Position numbers and translations under genes: made by a program
Part shown: positions 18,596 to 27,916 of the stretch, in pieces
Numbering within the stretch: position 1 is the first letter of the stretch
Layout: each line of letters opens with the position of its first letter
The notes under the pieces: generated by a model
What the model saw: the letters and a program-made list of their open reading frames with translations, nothing else
Database searches by the model: none
What the model was told of the DNA's origin: nothing
Origin: Ornithinibacillus gellani
GTDB lineage: Bacteria > Bacillota > Bacilli > Bacillales > Amphibacillaceae
Length of the DNA stretch: 64,000 bases
Assembly: GCF_003730295.1 (NCBI RefSeq)
Contig: NZ_QTSZ01000051.1
Span: 62,001 to 126,000, forward strand
Reading direction: 5' to 3'

Positions 18596-19334
18596 ATGCC
18601 CCCCTTGTCACTCGATTTTGTTGAAAGCGAAATTGATCACTACGAATATCTTCATTGGATATATGTGAAATAACGCCTAAAACAGGTAATTCCAATTTCT
18701 TTTCGATATCTTCCTCTGTGCGAATGCTATTATCCATATACTGAAGTAAGAAGGCGATTCCCACTCCAACCATACCACCTAACACAATTGCAATCGCAAT
18801 ATTCAATAGTGGCCTTGGCGCTACCTGTACTGGATCAGGTGGGGTTACTGCAGCGGATAGAATATGAACGTTATCAACTCCGTTCATCACTTCCGGAACT
18901 TTCCTTTGAAAAATTTCTACAGTTGCATTTGCAATGGTAGTAGCCATTTCCGGGCTCGGATCTGTTACAGTAACAGCAACTACTTGAGAGTTTTGTTCAT
19001 TAGAAACTTTTATTTTATCACGTAAAACATTCGTATTGTATGGTAGATTCAATTCTTCAACAACTTCGTCCAATATAACCGGACTACGAAGAATGACATT
19101 ATAGGTATTGATAAGTTCGACGTTTGTACGAATGTCATTGACACTAAATTGTTGTGCTGGGTCCTGTTGCCCCTGATTCACTAAAAACTGCGAGCTAGAC
19201 TGGTAGGTCGGAGTTAATACAAAATAACTGACCAATGCAGCAATGATAGCTGCACCAATAACAAATCCAACGATTAATGAAAATCGTTTTTTAATCACTT
19301 CGTAAATTTCCTTGAGGGAAATCGTTTCTTCCAT
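18564..19334 (-). CDS. Chain-length determinant / kinase modulator (Wzz, CpsC/YwqC type)
   Basis: A 256-residue protein with two membrane helices (about residues 16-40 and 172-198) flanking an extracellular loop with the Wzz signature near the second helix (PRPLLNIAIAI). The cytoplasmic tail after helix 2 would activate the tyrosine kinase. The ATG at 19334 has a strong GGAGG. It is the first gene of the locus; an extended -10 promoter lies about 80 bp upstream. Confidence 0.9.
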   Translation of the reverse strand: MEETISLKEIYEVIKKRFSLIVGFVIGAAIIAALVSYFVLTPTYQSSSQFLVNQGQQDPAQQFSVNDIRTNVELINTYNVILRSPVILDEVVEELNLPYNTNVLRDKIKVSNEQNSQVVAVTVTDPSPEMATTIANATVEIFQRKVPEVMNGVDNVHILSAAVTPPDPVQVAPRPLLNIAIAIVLGGMVGVGIAFLLQYMDNSIRTEEDIEKKLELPVLGVISHISNEDIRSDQFRFQQNRVTRGAYDVSPQKKSI

Positions 19335-19411
19335 GGTCTTACCTCCGTGTTAAAAAATAATAATATGACGTTCAAATAAATAACCGATAAAATTTTACCA
19401 TTACTTCGCAA

Positions 19412-19420
19412 ATTATACCA
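19412..19420 (-). promoter_or_regulatory. Extended -10 promoter of the polysaccharide operon (candidate)
   Basis: The minus strand carries TGGTATAAT, a perfect TGn extended -10, about 78 bp before the first gene; no clear -35 box is visible at 17-18 bp. It faces a similar element for the divergent LysM gene. Confidence 0.5.
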
Positions 19421-19624
19421 TAGTTAATTGGAATGTATAGGGAATTTTCATTGGGAAAGCTCGTTTTTGCTAGTATTCTGTTAAATTTTTAATATAGGGT
19501 GGTCGCCTCCAGACTATTTTGTTATGTTTCCCGCATGCCTAAAGCCCTATTTCTATGACATTCCATTAGTTATATTACAAATCTATTACATTTCCATGAA
19601 AAATCACTTTCACTTGTAATAAAT

Positions 19625-19632
19625 GGTATAAT
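19625..19632 (+). promoter_or_regulatory. Extended -10 promoter of the LysM hydrolase gene (candidate)
   Basis: ATGGTATAAT on the plus strand contains the TGn extended -10 and lacks a clear -35. It would give a leader of about 220 nt before the TTG start. I see no recognisable ydaO-type riboswitch core in that leader. The rest of the 520-bp gap to the divergent operon holds nothing I can name. Confidence 0.45.
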
Positions 19633-19854
19633 AGGGAGACCCTTGGCGAAATTTGTAATATTATCCGCTTGTCTTGGGTATTTGGCACTGCTATATGTAA
19701 GCGTTCGGGACTAAAGTATGACTTCTTGCCCCGTTATTACTATCGTACATATTTATTTTTTTGTAAAGTGTTTTTCAAGAATGTCATTTTTTAATCATTG
19801 TTTATAAAATTATTTATAATAGATTATCAACAGAATGGAAGGGAGAACCTAAGA

Positions 19855-20967
19855 TTGTCCAATAAGAAAATTGTCATGTCGGTTACTGCCACTGCAGCAC
19901 TCGCTACTATCGCATTTGGTGCCGAAGAAGCATCGGCCGCATCCTACAAGGTGCAGCCAGGAGACTCTCTCTGGTCTATCGCACAGAAATTCAATACAAC
20001 TGTATTGGATCTCAAATCTATCAATAAACTAAAAAGCGATGTGATCTATCCAAATCAAGTATTAAGAACATCGGCTACGAAAGACGATGGAAAAACAGAT
20101 TCGGACAAAGGATCGAATGTATCAAAGCCTGGTAATCAGGTCACCTATACAGTGAAGTCTGGGGACACATTAAGTGGAATTGCATTTAAATACAAGGTTT
20201 CCATTGCCGATTTGATGAAGTGGAATAACCTCAAATCCACGCTTATCTTCCCTGGTAATGTATTTATTGTTAAACCAGGTAATACAGATGCACCATCCAA
20301 TGATAAGGGCAATAATAACACCAATAATGATAAAGGAAATAACGGCTCTAATGATTCCAAACCAGGCAGTGATGCCAAGGTTTATGTGGTTAAGTCTGGT
20401 GACACGTTAAGTGGAATCGCACTTCGTCATGGGGTTACTGTTTCTAATTTAAAGAAATGGAATAACCTGAAGTCTGATTTAATCTTAATTGGCCAGAAGC
20501 TAAAGATTGGTGCTGGCAATGTAAATGATAAAGATACTGGTAAGAAGCCTGGCAATGATAATGGCGGCAAGGATAAAGTGGATAAGCCAGCAACAGATGT
20601 TGGTTATAATGTAAATACATTGATTCGAGTTGCTGAACAACAGCTGGGAACTTCCTATGTATGGGGTGGACAAACTCCAGGAGGATTCGATTGTAGTGGA
20701 TTTATCTATTATACGTATAATCAAGCAGGATTTAAGCATAGCCGAACTTCCAGTGCAGGCTATTTCGACCGCTCCTTCTACGTGAACTCCCCACAGGTTG
20801 GAGATCTCGTATTCTTTGAAGGCACTTATAAAGCTGGTATCTCACATCTAGGAATCTATCTTGGCAACGGCCAATTCATCCACGCAGGCAACAACGGCGT
20901 AGAAATTTCTAGCGTGAACAGCTCATATTGGAAGAAGCATTTTCACGGATATAAGCGGTTTTATTGA
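19855..20967 (+). CDS. Secreted D,L-endopeptidase: three LysM domains plus NlpC/P60
   Basis: A 370-residue peptidoglycan hydrolase. After a signal peptide ending near EEASAA come three LysM repeats ([39 protein letters not shown]) joined by Asn/Gly/Asp/Lys-rich linkers. The C-terminal NlpC/P60 domain has the catalytic Cys in GGFDCSGF, His in SHLGIYLG and a third polar residue in FIHAG. The order resembles LytE/LytF/CwlS-type cell-separation enzymes. The TTG at 19855 is used because GGAAGGGAG sits nine bases upstream and the signal peptide starts there; earlier in-frame ATG readings have no ribosome site. It is divergent from the polysaccharide operon and ends at a strong terminator. Confidence 0.92.
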   Translation: MSNKKIVMSVTATAALATIAFGAEEASAASYKVQPGDSLWSIAQKFNTTVLDLKSINKLKSDVIYPNQVLRTSATKDDGKTDSDKGSNVSKPGNQVTYTVKSGDTLSGIAFKYKVSIADLMKWNNLKSTLIFPGNVFIVKPGNTDAPSNDKGNNNTNNDKGNNGSNDSKPGSDAKVYVVKSGDTLSGIALRHGVTVSNLKKWNNLKSDLILIGQKLKIGAGNVNDKDTGKKPGNDNGGKDKVDKPATDVGYNVNTLIRVAEQQLGTSYVWGGQTPGGFDCSGFIYYTYNQAGFKHSRTSSAGYFDRSFYVNSPQVGDLVFFEGTYKAGISHLGIYLGNGQFIHAGNNGVEISSVNSSYWKKHFHGYKRFY

Positions 20968-20979
20968 GCATAGCAGATT

Positions 20980-21021
20980 GAAAGCCTTTCAGGGGGAATA
21001 CCTCATTGAAAGGCTTTTTTA
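20980..21021 (+). terminator. Intrinsic terminator of the LysM hydrolase gene
   Basis: AAAGCCTTTCA pairs with TGAAAGGCTTT across a 14-nt loop and is followed by six T in all. Confidence 0.9.
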
Positions 21022-21344
21022 GTTGGATTCTGAGAGATTTTAATGAACATAAAGTGAGCCACGATGTATTCTTTCAAAATACTTCTATTCATTTCAAATC
21101 GCTATTTACCACTTGAACGCATTAATTATTACTCGCTTAAGTACTCACATTAATGTAAACTTCTCATGATCCATTGGGTTATCCGCTGAAAAGGATTTAA
21201 TCATATGAACGAATGTTCATTCGCAATATCTCCTTTGGCAGGGTACTTTCACGCATCTGGACTTTAATTTTAATGTATTTACTGATGATACATGTGGGTG
21301 CGTTTGAAGCAATGTTTTTAAATGCTCACAAGATATATATCACG
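21022..21344. other. Intergenic region without a recognisable gene
   Basis: These 323 bp lie between two converging genes. The only structure noticed is a short palindrome, CGAATGTTCATTCG near 21215-21230, of the kind bound by TetR-type repressors, but no gene starts beside it. No coding signal was seen. Confidence 0.5.
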
Positions 21345-21740
21345 TCACGGCGTCAAAACAATATTCTCAGTAAAGGTCTGGTCCCCTTCTTCCCATCTTA
21401 ATGCAACATATATTTTATCGTCTTCATTTGGTTTTGCACTGAAATTTCCAAATGTCCATTTTTCTTTGATTTTCTGATTCATATTTTCGTCCTCGTCATA
21501 GCCCAATGCGGATTCGCCATTGATGATCAATTGGATGTTTTGTAAAACAGCTTCCCCTTTTCCCTTCCAATTAAGTGTCCCCGCCCATGTATCATGAGGC
21601 GTACCATCTGGCTTATAAGTTACTTTCCACTTGTTATCAGCAGATTTCCCTTCCCATTTTTCAGAGGCAGAAAATATCACAATACTAGACAGGCCAATGA
21701 TCAAAGCAACGGCTATTAAACCAACCACCATTTTTTTCAT
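21345..21740 (-). CDS. Small exported protein, paralogue of the one at 33294-33689
   Basis: A 131-residue protein of unknown function. An N-terminal hydrophobic segment (about residues 4-26, with IFSASEKW after it) acts as a signal peptide or membrane anchor. The rest is a compact, Trp-rich domain (SADNKWKV, GTLNWKGKGE, WTFGNF, WEEGDQ) of likely beta structure. The ATG at 21740 has AAAAGGAG upstream. It is about 55-60 percent identical by eye to the protein at 33294-33689, including the N-terminus, so the two form a family within this genome. I do not recognise the fold. Confidence 0.75.
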   Translation of the reverse strand: MKKMVVGLIAVALIIGLSSIVIFSASEKWEGKSADNKWKVTYKPDGTPHDTWAGTLNWKGKGEAVLQNIQLIINGESALGYDEDENMNQKIKEKWTFGNFSAKPNEDDKIYVALRWEEGDQTFTENIVLTP

Positions 21741-21787
21741 GTCGTACTCCTTTTCAAAAGGTTTTTATTTACTTGTAAGAACAACAA

Positions 21788-22813
21788 TTAACGTGTAAAG
21801 CCTAACACTGTCCAGTTATTGGTATTATCATTGATGTTTTTAATGTTTTTATTTAATGTATCAGTCGTGTGATACGACAAGTAAATGGTGCTGTTTGCCT
21901 TCTTTGTTACAACTGTAGTATGATACCTTCTCCCAGTTGAAGCAGATCGAAGCTGGATGATATCTCCGACTCTCGCATAAGTAATGGTACTTTTTCTTGA
22001 GTTATAATTTTTATACGGTACCCTTTTGTTCCAATATGAATAGAAATCTACAACACGAATCCAAGGTGTTGCTTCTTTCCAGCGATAAACGAAATGATTA
22101 GTGCGCCAGTCTTCATAACGATAGCTATACCAGTAACTGGTTGTATCTTTAACGCCGGTAGGAACTTTGCTTGGCTTTTTCTTCTTTTTACCGCCTGCCA
22201 ATACAGCCTGCGAAGAAAAGTTAGTACAGTCCAAGCTCCATCTGTTATATAATTTGTTTCGCTTTTTGGCCCAGGTTCTAGCATATTTGGCGGCGTTACT
22301 TCCACTGTATCCTGCGAAAGGAGTAAAGTTGGGATTATGTTGCCTAAATGCTGCAGCCTGCTGTTCATGTATGCTGTCTTCTTGTTTCACTTCGTCTTTT
22401 ATTTGTCCAATTGTTTTTGATTTCACATGATTTAAATTAAATGGTTTTTTATCATTTCCATCCAATTGCTGTAGCGAAATTTGAAATTGCGATTCTTCCA
22501 CATTATTATTCTGATCCAATTCATAAAGATATTCTGCAGCATAAGCAAGGATTAATTCATACGCAGGAAGTTCTTTTAATTCGGCATCAGCACCATCAAT
22601 TAATTGTTCAAGCAAGTAATTCTGCAATTCTGCAGATCCTAATTCATAGGATAAATTCTTATTGTTAAAGTAATCAAACAAAATTTCTTGTATTTCTTCA
22701 AGTGTGTAATCATCATTCTTTTTCAATGCTTCCGCCTGAAATGATAAATCTCCACACATCAATAATGCGAAAAAAATGACAATACCTGCTAAAACCCTTA
22801 TTAAATTATTCAT
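21788..22813 (-). CDS. Exported amidase-domain protein (Amidase_6 type)
   Basis: A 341-residue protein: an N-terminal signal segment (about residues 3-28), a helical middle region (residues 40-140), and a C-terminal domain with YARTWAKKRN and the WSLDCTNFSSQAVLAGG motif, the catalytic Cys signature of the Amidase_6 family, with the likely catalytic His in RYHTTVV. Related proteins are found in Firmicutes cell envelopes; a role in cell-wall or peptide amide hydrolysis is inferred. A run of five lysines (GGKKKKKPS) follows the Cys motif. The ATG at 22813 has GGAGG five bases before it. Confidence 0.8.
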   Translation of the reverse strand: MNNLIRVLAGIVIFFALLMCGDLSFQAEALKKNDDYTLEEIQEILFDYFNNKNLSYELGSAELQNYLLEQLIDGADAELKELPAYELILAYAAEYLYELDQNNNVEESQFQISLQQLDGNDKKPFNLNHVKSKTIGQIKDEVKQEDSIHEQQAAAFRQHNPNFTPFAGYSGSNAAKYARTWAKKRNKLYNRWSLDCTNFSSQAVLAGGKKKKKPSKVPTGVKDTTSYWYSYRYEDWRTNHFVYRWKEATPWIRVVDFYSYWNKRVPYKNYNSRKSTITYARVGDIIQLRSASTGRRYHTTVVTKKANSTIYLSYHTTDTLNKNIKNINDNTNNWTVLGFTR

Positions 22814-23070
22814 CCCATCCTCCAATATGAAATTAATGCATTACATGTGTAATTTCATAGATGTTATGAGTGAAACATACGCTAGTGCAAAACTTTAATA
22901 CCCCAACTATATTCATACAATTCTAATTTATCTATATTAAAATTATAATAATCGAAATTAGTTTAGAAATCAACTAGTTTTTTCCATTTTTGTTTGGCGC
23001 TGCTTATTTCGATTCCCTCTTTGAAAGTCCCCCCCCTTAAAAGTGATTTGGAGTAAGTGGGCTCTTTTGG

Positions 23071-23155
23071 ATCGGCATGCGAGTTTGGGAATGGGGGTGT
23101 GCAAGTTTGGGGCTGAGGCATGCGGGTTTCATGACTGGCATGCGATTCTTATCCC
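23071..23155 (+). repeat. Decayed fragment of the 21-bp class A repeat family
   Basis: About four degenerate units beginning GCATGCGAGTT, GTGTGCAAGTT, GCATGCGGGTT and GCATGCGATTC at roughly 20-22 bp spacing, in the same orientation as the large arrays at 40-59 kb. No flanking hairpins remain. The surrounding gap (22814-23360) otherwise contains a run of eight C near 23030 and a terminator. Confidence 0.7.
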
Positions 23156-23269
23156 ACGCCAAGAAGCTTTCAATGGTTGTAGACTTCGGCAGGCTGAATT
23201 CATCCTTGTCACATCATTTTCATATACAGGCTATTTTATGTTTAAGTGAACCTAAAAGATTCTAGAAGT

Positions 23270-23322
23270 AAATTACACCTCCAATTGTTAGATATCATTT
23301 AACAATTGAAGGTGTAATTTTT
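23270..23322. terminator. Bidirectional terminator after the flavoprotein gene
   Basis: A long near-perfect hairpin: AAATTACACCT plus CAATTGTTA pairs with TAACAATTG plus AGGTGTAATTT, with one mismatch, and T-rich tails on both sides. It ends the minus-strand peptide-use operon. Confidence 0.8.
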
Positions 23323-23360
23323 AGTTTGAAAAATAAAGGTGTTTATATTGTTTTTTTCAG

Positions 23361-25124
23361 CTATCCATCACTCTGTGTAATCAGTTCATTGATTATGACA
23401 GGCTTAAGTGGGTAGCGCACTGTAAGTTCATCTATAGGAGAGGATACCTCTGGTAAAAGTGATTCGACTATTTTCCTTAACGTGCGCTCACAATATCTTC
23501 CCTGGCAAAGTCCCATACCACATCTGGACATCAACTTTATTGCGTTTAAGGAAGTAAGGTGCGGATTTTCTTGTATTAATGTTTTTATATGTTGATAGCT
23601 GACTTCTTCACAACGACAGACGTATGTTTTCGGATACTTGTCTAGTATCTTTACATACTCTATATTTGGCATGGAAGCTTTCCCAAGCATATTTACAAAA
23701 GAAGCCCATGATTGTTTCTCTTTTTTTAAGCTGTTAAATTTTTTCCTGTAGGGGGCGAATGTATCTGGACACGTATCTTTCCATATAGCTAGCCCGGCAA
23801 TTCTCCCCTCTATCTCCGACAGTTCTGCACCACCTACACCAGTTAATTCTCCGGCAATATAAACGTGTTCCTTACTGCTTTTCATCTGCTGATCTACTAT
23901 TGTCAAATGCCCACCATTCAGTTCATCATAAATTGTCTCGCATTTTAATTGACGGGGTATTTCACTGGAAGCGATAAATCCATAACACATCCCTATAGTA
24001 TCCGTATCTACTTTAAATTCACTATTTTTCACTACATCTCCAGCACGATCTACTTTTCCAAATGTAATTCCACTAATTCGTTTGGTTCCGTGTGCTTCTA
24101 TTGGAACTGTATGGAACCAGATGGGAACTTTTTCTTTTTTAATAGCTACAAGTGCATCGACTAGCTCTTTGCTTTTATTCCATCTTTTTAAACCATGCAT
24201 TCCAAATTGAAAAAATTCTTTTATATGAGGTAAATGTTGAGAAAAGGCAATCCCTTTAACTGTACCTCCAGACTCTAAGATTTGTTTTGCAACAATTAAG
24301 ATGAATGGATGACTACCTGCCAATACAATTTCATTTCCAGGTAAGAAGTGCTGGGTTTTCGCGAAGATTTGAAGTCCACCTGCGCTCATCACTCCAGGCT
24401 TATTCCAACCTTTAAAAGGTATCATATGATCATAGGCCCCAGTCGCAATAATTAATTGTTTCGCATAGATCTTTTTATTTCCTTCTAGATAAATATGGTA
24501 GCTGTCCGTTTGTTGCCTACCCAATGAAACCTGGCCATCTTTTGTAAAAGGTATAATTGACCAAACTGAATTCCCTTGTATCCACTCCACATTTTCTATT
24601 CCACGAATCCGATTTACTAGATCTATCGGTTTTGTCTTTTTCATTGCATCTGATACATGGCGATAAATTTGACCACCTGCATGTTGCTGTTCATCAATCA
24701 TAACAACATGCAAAACCGACCTTGATAATTCTTCCGCAGCACCTAACCCCGCGGGCCCTGTGCCAATAATTGCAACATCATACATGGTTTCATTACTTGA
24801 CATACCTTCAATTACTTTTGTTTCCGTTGGCGAATGTGATTCATCATAGTTTAGAGAAGTGTGTACGACCATCCCTTCCATGGCCTCTATCATACAGGCA
24901 CGGACATTCCCTCTGCCTTCAAGCAATACCGAGCACTCAAAACAAACTCCCATGTTGCAGACGGGACCTCTTCTGTCTCCATACCTCGTCTGTCGATAAC
25001 CGATTTCCTTTGCATATGTAATTGCTGTTGCCAGTGTGTATCCCTTTGGAATAGTATACGTTTTAAAATCGATTTCCAATGTAATGAGATCTTGCAAATC
25101 TTCCTTCTGTTTCTCATCCGTCAT
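23361..25124 (-). CDS. FAD/2Fe-2S amino-acid dehydrogenase, alpha-type subunit (fused ferredoxin domain)
   Basis: A 587-residue three-part flavoprotein. Residues about 30-100 are a ferredoxin-like 2Fe-2S domain (cysteines in GPVCNMGVCFECSV and RACM). Residues about 118-440 are a Rossmann flavin domain (DVAIIGTGPAGLGAAEE). The C-terminus is a BFD-like 2Fe-2S domain (CRCEEV, then SRCGMGLCQGRYCE). This is the layout of the alpha subunit of heteromeric sarcosine, opine, proline and D-hydroxyproline dehydrogenases with the small gamma subunit fused to its front. It is last in the operon and should work with the DAO-type subunit encoded just upstream. Confidence 0.85.
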   Translation of the reverse strand: MTDEKQKEDLQDLITLEIDFKTYTIPKGYTLATAITYAKEIGYRQTRYGDRRGPVCNMGVCFECSVLLEGRGNVRACMIEAMEGMVVHTSLNYDESHSPTETKVIEGMSSNETMYDVAIIGTGPAGLGAAEELSRSVLHVVMIDEQQHAGGQIYRHVSDAMKKTKPIDLVNRIRGIENVEWIQGNSVWSIIPFTKDGQVSLGRQQTDSYHIYLEGNKKIYAKQLIIATGAYDHMIPFKGWNKPGVMSAGGLQIFAKTQHFLPGNEIVLAGSHPFILIVAKQILESGGTVKGIAFSQHLPHIKEFFQFGMHGLKRWNKSKELVDALVAIKKEKVPIWFHTVPIEAHGTKRISGITFGKVDRAGDVVKNSEFKVDTDTIGMCYGFIASSEIPRQLKCETIYDELNGGHLTIVDQQMKSSKEHVYIAGELTGVGGAELSEIEGRIAGLAIWKDTCPDTFAPYRKKFNSLKKEKQSWASFVNMLGKASMPNIEYVKILDKYPKTYVCRCEEVSYQHIKTLIQENPHLTSLNAIKLMSRCGMGLCQGRYCERTLRKIVESLLPEVSSPIDELTVRYPLKPVIINELITQSDG

Positions 25125-25162
25125 TATTCATCCCCCCTCCTGAAGCGCATTCAAATCGAAAG

Positions 25163-26344
25163 CTATGCCATAAATAAATTTAAATGTGAAAGCTTTTTTG
25201 GAATAAATGCATCTATTTCAAATTCAGTTGAACCGGAAGTAATAAGATCGGCCAACATAGAACCATATAAAGGTCCAAACGTAAAGCCTGAGCCACCACC
25301 AGCAACCCATATTCCTTGCCTTTCCGTCATTTCTCCTATTATAGGCAATTGATCAGAAGTAATCCCAGTAACACCAGGCCAACTTCTTAACAAACGAAGT
25401 CGTCCAATATGTGGAACAAGCTCTGCTGCAATTTTACAATTTTCTTGAACGGCTTCTGGTATGATAATTGGTGATTGATTGAAATCAAGCTGGCCATTTT
25501 TTGTAACAAACTTGGATGACCAACCACCTCCAATTAATATATTCCCATCCCTGACTTGCTTCAGGGTAATACGTTTACCCACATGCTGAATCATATGATC
25601 TATAAAACCAGGTACTGGTTCTGTTACATTCATTGTCAGCGGTACCGGAAACATTGGAACATGCAATCCAATCATTTTGGCAGTCTCACCTATCCAAGCT
25701 CCTGTAGCTATTACAACATGTGAGGCCTCGTATTTATCTTCATTATTAATGGTAACAAGCCATCTTTCCCCTTTCCGAGTAATCTCTGTTACTTTTGATT
25801 GGGTTAGAATGGTTGCACCTTGTTCAGTTGCACGTAATGCATATTGTGGTGTTACCTGCCGAGGATTGGCATGTCCTTCTTCTGGACAATAAGCAGCACC
25901 TATGATACGTTTTGATAAATATGGGGCTATCTCCCTTGCTTCATCCCCAGACAATAAATAGGTGTTGAGCTTCCACTTCTTTTCCAGTTCATATTTCTTT
26001 TTAAGTAAATTTAACTCTTCTTCGGTTTCTGCGACCATAAAACCGCCATGCTGTATCACTTCCATATCAGCTTGCAATTCATTTTCTAAATTAGCCCATA
26101 CTTTTTGTGATGCAATAGATAATGGTATGAGTGCGTTCATTTCTTTTTCAAGCTCTTTCCAAAAAGTAATCATTCGAAATTCCAGTTGAAAATGGAGGCT
26201 ACCAGCATTTTGACCAGAAGACTGACGGTTCAACTGACCACTCTCAGCTAGTACAACTTGGATTCCTTTCTTCGATAAATAATATGCAGTGGAACAACCG
26301 ACAAGGCCTCCACCTATTACAAATACATCTGTTTGTTGTGTCAT
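25163..26344 (-). CDS. DAO-family FAD oxidoreductase (beta subunit of the amino-acid dehydrogenase)
   Basis: A 393-residue D-amino-acid-oxidase-like protein with the FAD Rossmann motif VIGGGLVGCSTAYYL at the N-terminus and the C-terminal GVTGITSDQLPIIG and VAGGGSGFTFGP segments. Such proteins oxidise the amine of imino or N-alkyl amino acids and pass electrons to the partner iron-sulphur flavoprotein. The ATG at 26344 has AGGGGG upstream. The pairing with the 587-residue protein and the DHDPS-like lyase suggests D-proline or cis-4-hydroxy-D-proline as substrate; sarcosine or an opine are alternatives. Confidence 0.85.
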   Translation of the reverse strand: MTQQTDVFVIGGGLVGCSTAYYLSKKGIQVVLAESGQLNRQSSGQNAGSLHFQLEFRMITFWKELEKEMNALIPLSIASQKVWANLENELQADMEVIQHGGFMVAETEEELNLLKKKYELEKKWKLNTYLLSGDEAREIAPYLSKRIIGAAYCPEEGHANPRQVTPQYALRATEQGATILTQSKVTEITRKGERWLVTINNEDKYEASHVVIATGAWIGETAKMIGLHVPMFPVPLTMNVTEPVPGFIDHMIQHVGKRITLKQVRDGNILIGGGWSSKFVTKNGQLDFNQSPIIIPEAVQENCKIAAELVPHIGRLRLLRSWPGVTGITSDQLPIIGEMTERQGIWVAGGGSGFTFGPLYGSMLADLITSGSTEFEIDAFIPKKLSHLNLFMA

Positions 26345-26356
26345 TCAAAACGCCCC

Positions 26357-27274
26357 CTATAAGCGCTTAACCTGCTCCAATGTTTCTTTCACACGTAGTT
26401 CTTGTTCTCCCGTCAAAGGTAGAATTGGAGAACGCGGATAGCCTCCTGGCAAGTTCTGAAGATTTAGTGCGGCTTTCACAATTGCCTGCGGAGAGCCATA
26501 CTTTGCAGAAAAATCAGTGTTAAACCAGGATTGAAAAAGAAATTGATCCTGTCTACCATATTTTATTGCCTGCTTATAATCTCCATCCCAAATAGAATTA
26601 TAGAAACCCGGATGCACGTGACCGAGTACGGCTCCTGCTCCCATTGTTCCATCTGCACCATGATCTACCGTCATAGAGATACCCAATTCATTCATAGGAA
26701 AACCAAAATAACGAATCTTATCTTTAACAGCAAAAAAACTAGCAAGAAATTGATTCATATTTGGTGTAGAGTTTTTGATAGCGACAACCTTATCAATATC
26801 TGCTAGACGTCCTATCAATTCCGTATTCATATCCACATTGGTTCCTCTTGGCCAATTGTATACACAAATCGGTAATGGAACATGATCGCTTATGTATTGA
26901 TAATAGGCTACTAACTCCTCATTTGTCGGTACAATATAGGGTGGAGGCGCCACCAGAATCCCATCCAGCTTGGCTTTTTCCGCCAATCCTGCATGACGTA
27001 CCACTTGTTCTGGAGTGTAAGCTGTACATCCTGCTATAATCGGTATATCACCATTTACTACCTCGGCAGCCACCCGAAATAACTCCTCCATTTCTTCAGT
27101 GGTTTGGCTGAACCATTCTCCTGTTGTTCCATTGATAACTAATCCGTGCATTCCCTCATCAACCAGCCACGTTAATAATGACTTCCACCCATCCCAATCA
27201 ACTGTCCCATCCTCGTGGAATGGTGTTGATATGGCAGGCATATATCCTTTCCAATTAACCGTGTGTCTATCCAA
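26357..27274 (-). CDS. DapA-superfamily lyase/deaminase
   Basis: A 305-residue class I aldolase-fold protein of the dihydrodipicolinate synthase family: NGTTGEWFSQT (phosphate/carboxylate loop), the proton-relay Tyr in PICVYNWP, and the Schiff-base Lys in VVAIKNSTP (about residue 165). Members next to D-hydroxyproline dehydrogenases deaminate 1-pyrroline-4-hydroxy-2-carboxylate to 2-oxoglutarate semialdehyde, which fits this operon. Other pyruvate-dependent lyase roles cannot be excluded. The TTG start follows GAGGGG. Confidence 0.8.
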   Translation of the reverse strand: MDRHTVNWKGYMPAISTPFHEDGTVDWDGWKSLLTWLVDEGMHGLVINGTTGEWFSQTTEEMEELFRVAAEVVNGDIPIIAGCTAYTPEQVVRHAGLAEKAKLDGILVAPPPYIVPTNEELVAYYQYISDHVPLPICVYNWPRGTNVDMNTELIGRLADIDKVVAIKNSTPNMNQFLASFFAVKDKIRYFGFPMNELGISMTVDHGADGTMGAGAVLGHVHPGFYNSIWDGDYKQAIKYGRQDQFLFQSWFNTDFSAKYGSPQAIVKAALNLQNLPGGYPRSPILPLTGEQELRVKETLEQVKRL

Positions 27275-27343
27275 AAAATCATCCCCTCATATGTACATAT
27301 GCTGTGTACAACGCTGCAAATCATTTACTTTCAATTCAAGCAA

Positions 27344-27886
27344 TTACCGAGAACTTACATATAAAAATTGGACTGCTTCGTCCGTTTTATTAATCCAGTT
27401 ATGTGGAACAGTTGATTCCATATGAATACTTTCACCTTTGTTTAATGAAACTTCGTCTTTCTCAAAAATGACAGTTAGTACCCCGTCAAGAACAAATATA
27501 AATTCTTGTCCACTATGTGGCATTGGCCTAACGCCTTCTTTTCGTGGTTGCAGGGTAACCATTGTAGGCAAAAATGTTTGATTTGGGAATTTCCCCGAAA
27601 GATCTTCATAAGAAAAATTTGAAACAACCTTTCGTTCCTCTAATGCACCCTGTTTATTGATTGCAATCTGCTTCATGTTCCTATCTTCTGTCTCTGAAAA
27701 GAAAAAACTAGGTTTAACATCTAATGCCTCTGATATTTTCATTAATGATTCAATCGTTATCGAACATTTGGAGTGTTCTACCTGAGATAGAAAACTAATG
27801 GATAAATCTGTTTTTTCGGCAACCTGTTTTAATGTCATTTTCTTCCCTTTTCTTAATTCCTTCATGCGTATGCCAATATTACTCAT
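27344..27886 (-). CDS. XRE-family regulator with cupin domain
   Basis: A 180-residue regulator: an N-terminal helix-turn-helix (MTLKQVAEKTDLSISFLSQVEHSK, residues about 17-40) and a C-terminal cupin sensor (PMPHSGQEFIFVLDG, then VPHNWIN). Proteins of this layout usually control the amino-acid or polyamine catabolic genes beside them, with the cupin binding the substrate. It sits inside the operon between the M24 peptidase and the lyase, so it is probably the local, possibly autoregulating, regulator. The palindrome upstream of the oppA-like gene is a candidate site. Confidence 0.88.
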   Translation of the reverse strand: MSNIGIRMKELRKGKKMTLKQVAEKTDLSISFLSQVEHSKCSITIESLMKISEALDVKPSFFFSETEDRNMKQIAINKQGALEERKVVSNFSYEDLSGKFPNQTFLPTMVTLQPRKEGVRPMPHSGQEFIFVLDGVLTVIFEKDEVSLNKGESIHMESTVPHNWINKTDEAVQFLYVSSR

Positions 27887-27916
27887 ATCTTTACTCCTTT
27901 CGGTTTACACAAACTT

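Noticed and set aside
19633-19854. ydaO-type c-di-AMP riboswitch in the leader of the LysM hydrolase
   Set aside because: Such riboswitches often precede this gene class, but I could not find the conserved core segments in the leader.
22980-23045. Phase-variable poly-C tract
   Set aside because: The run of eight C near 23030 is in a non-coding gap, not in a coding sequence or a recognisable promoter spacer.
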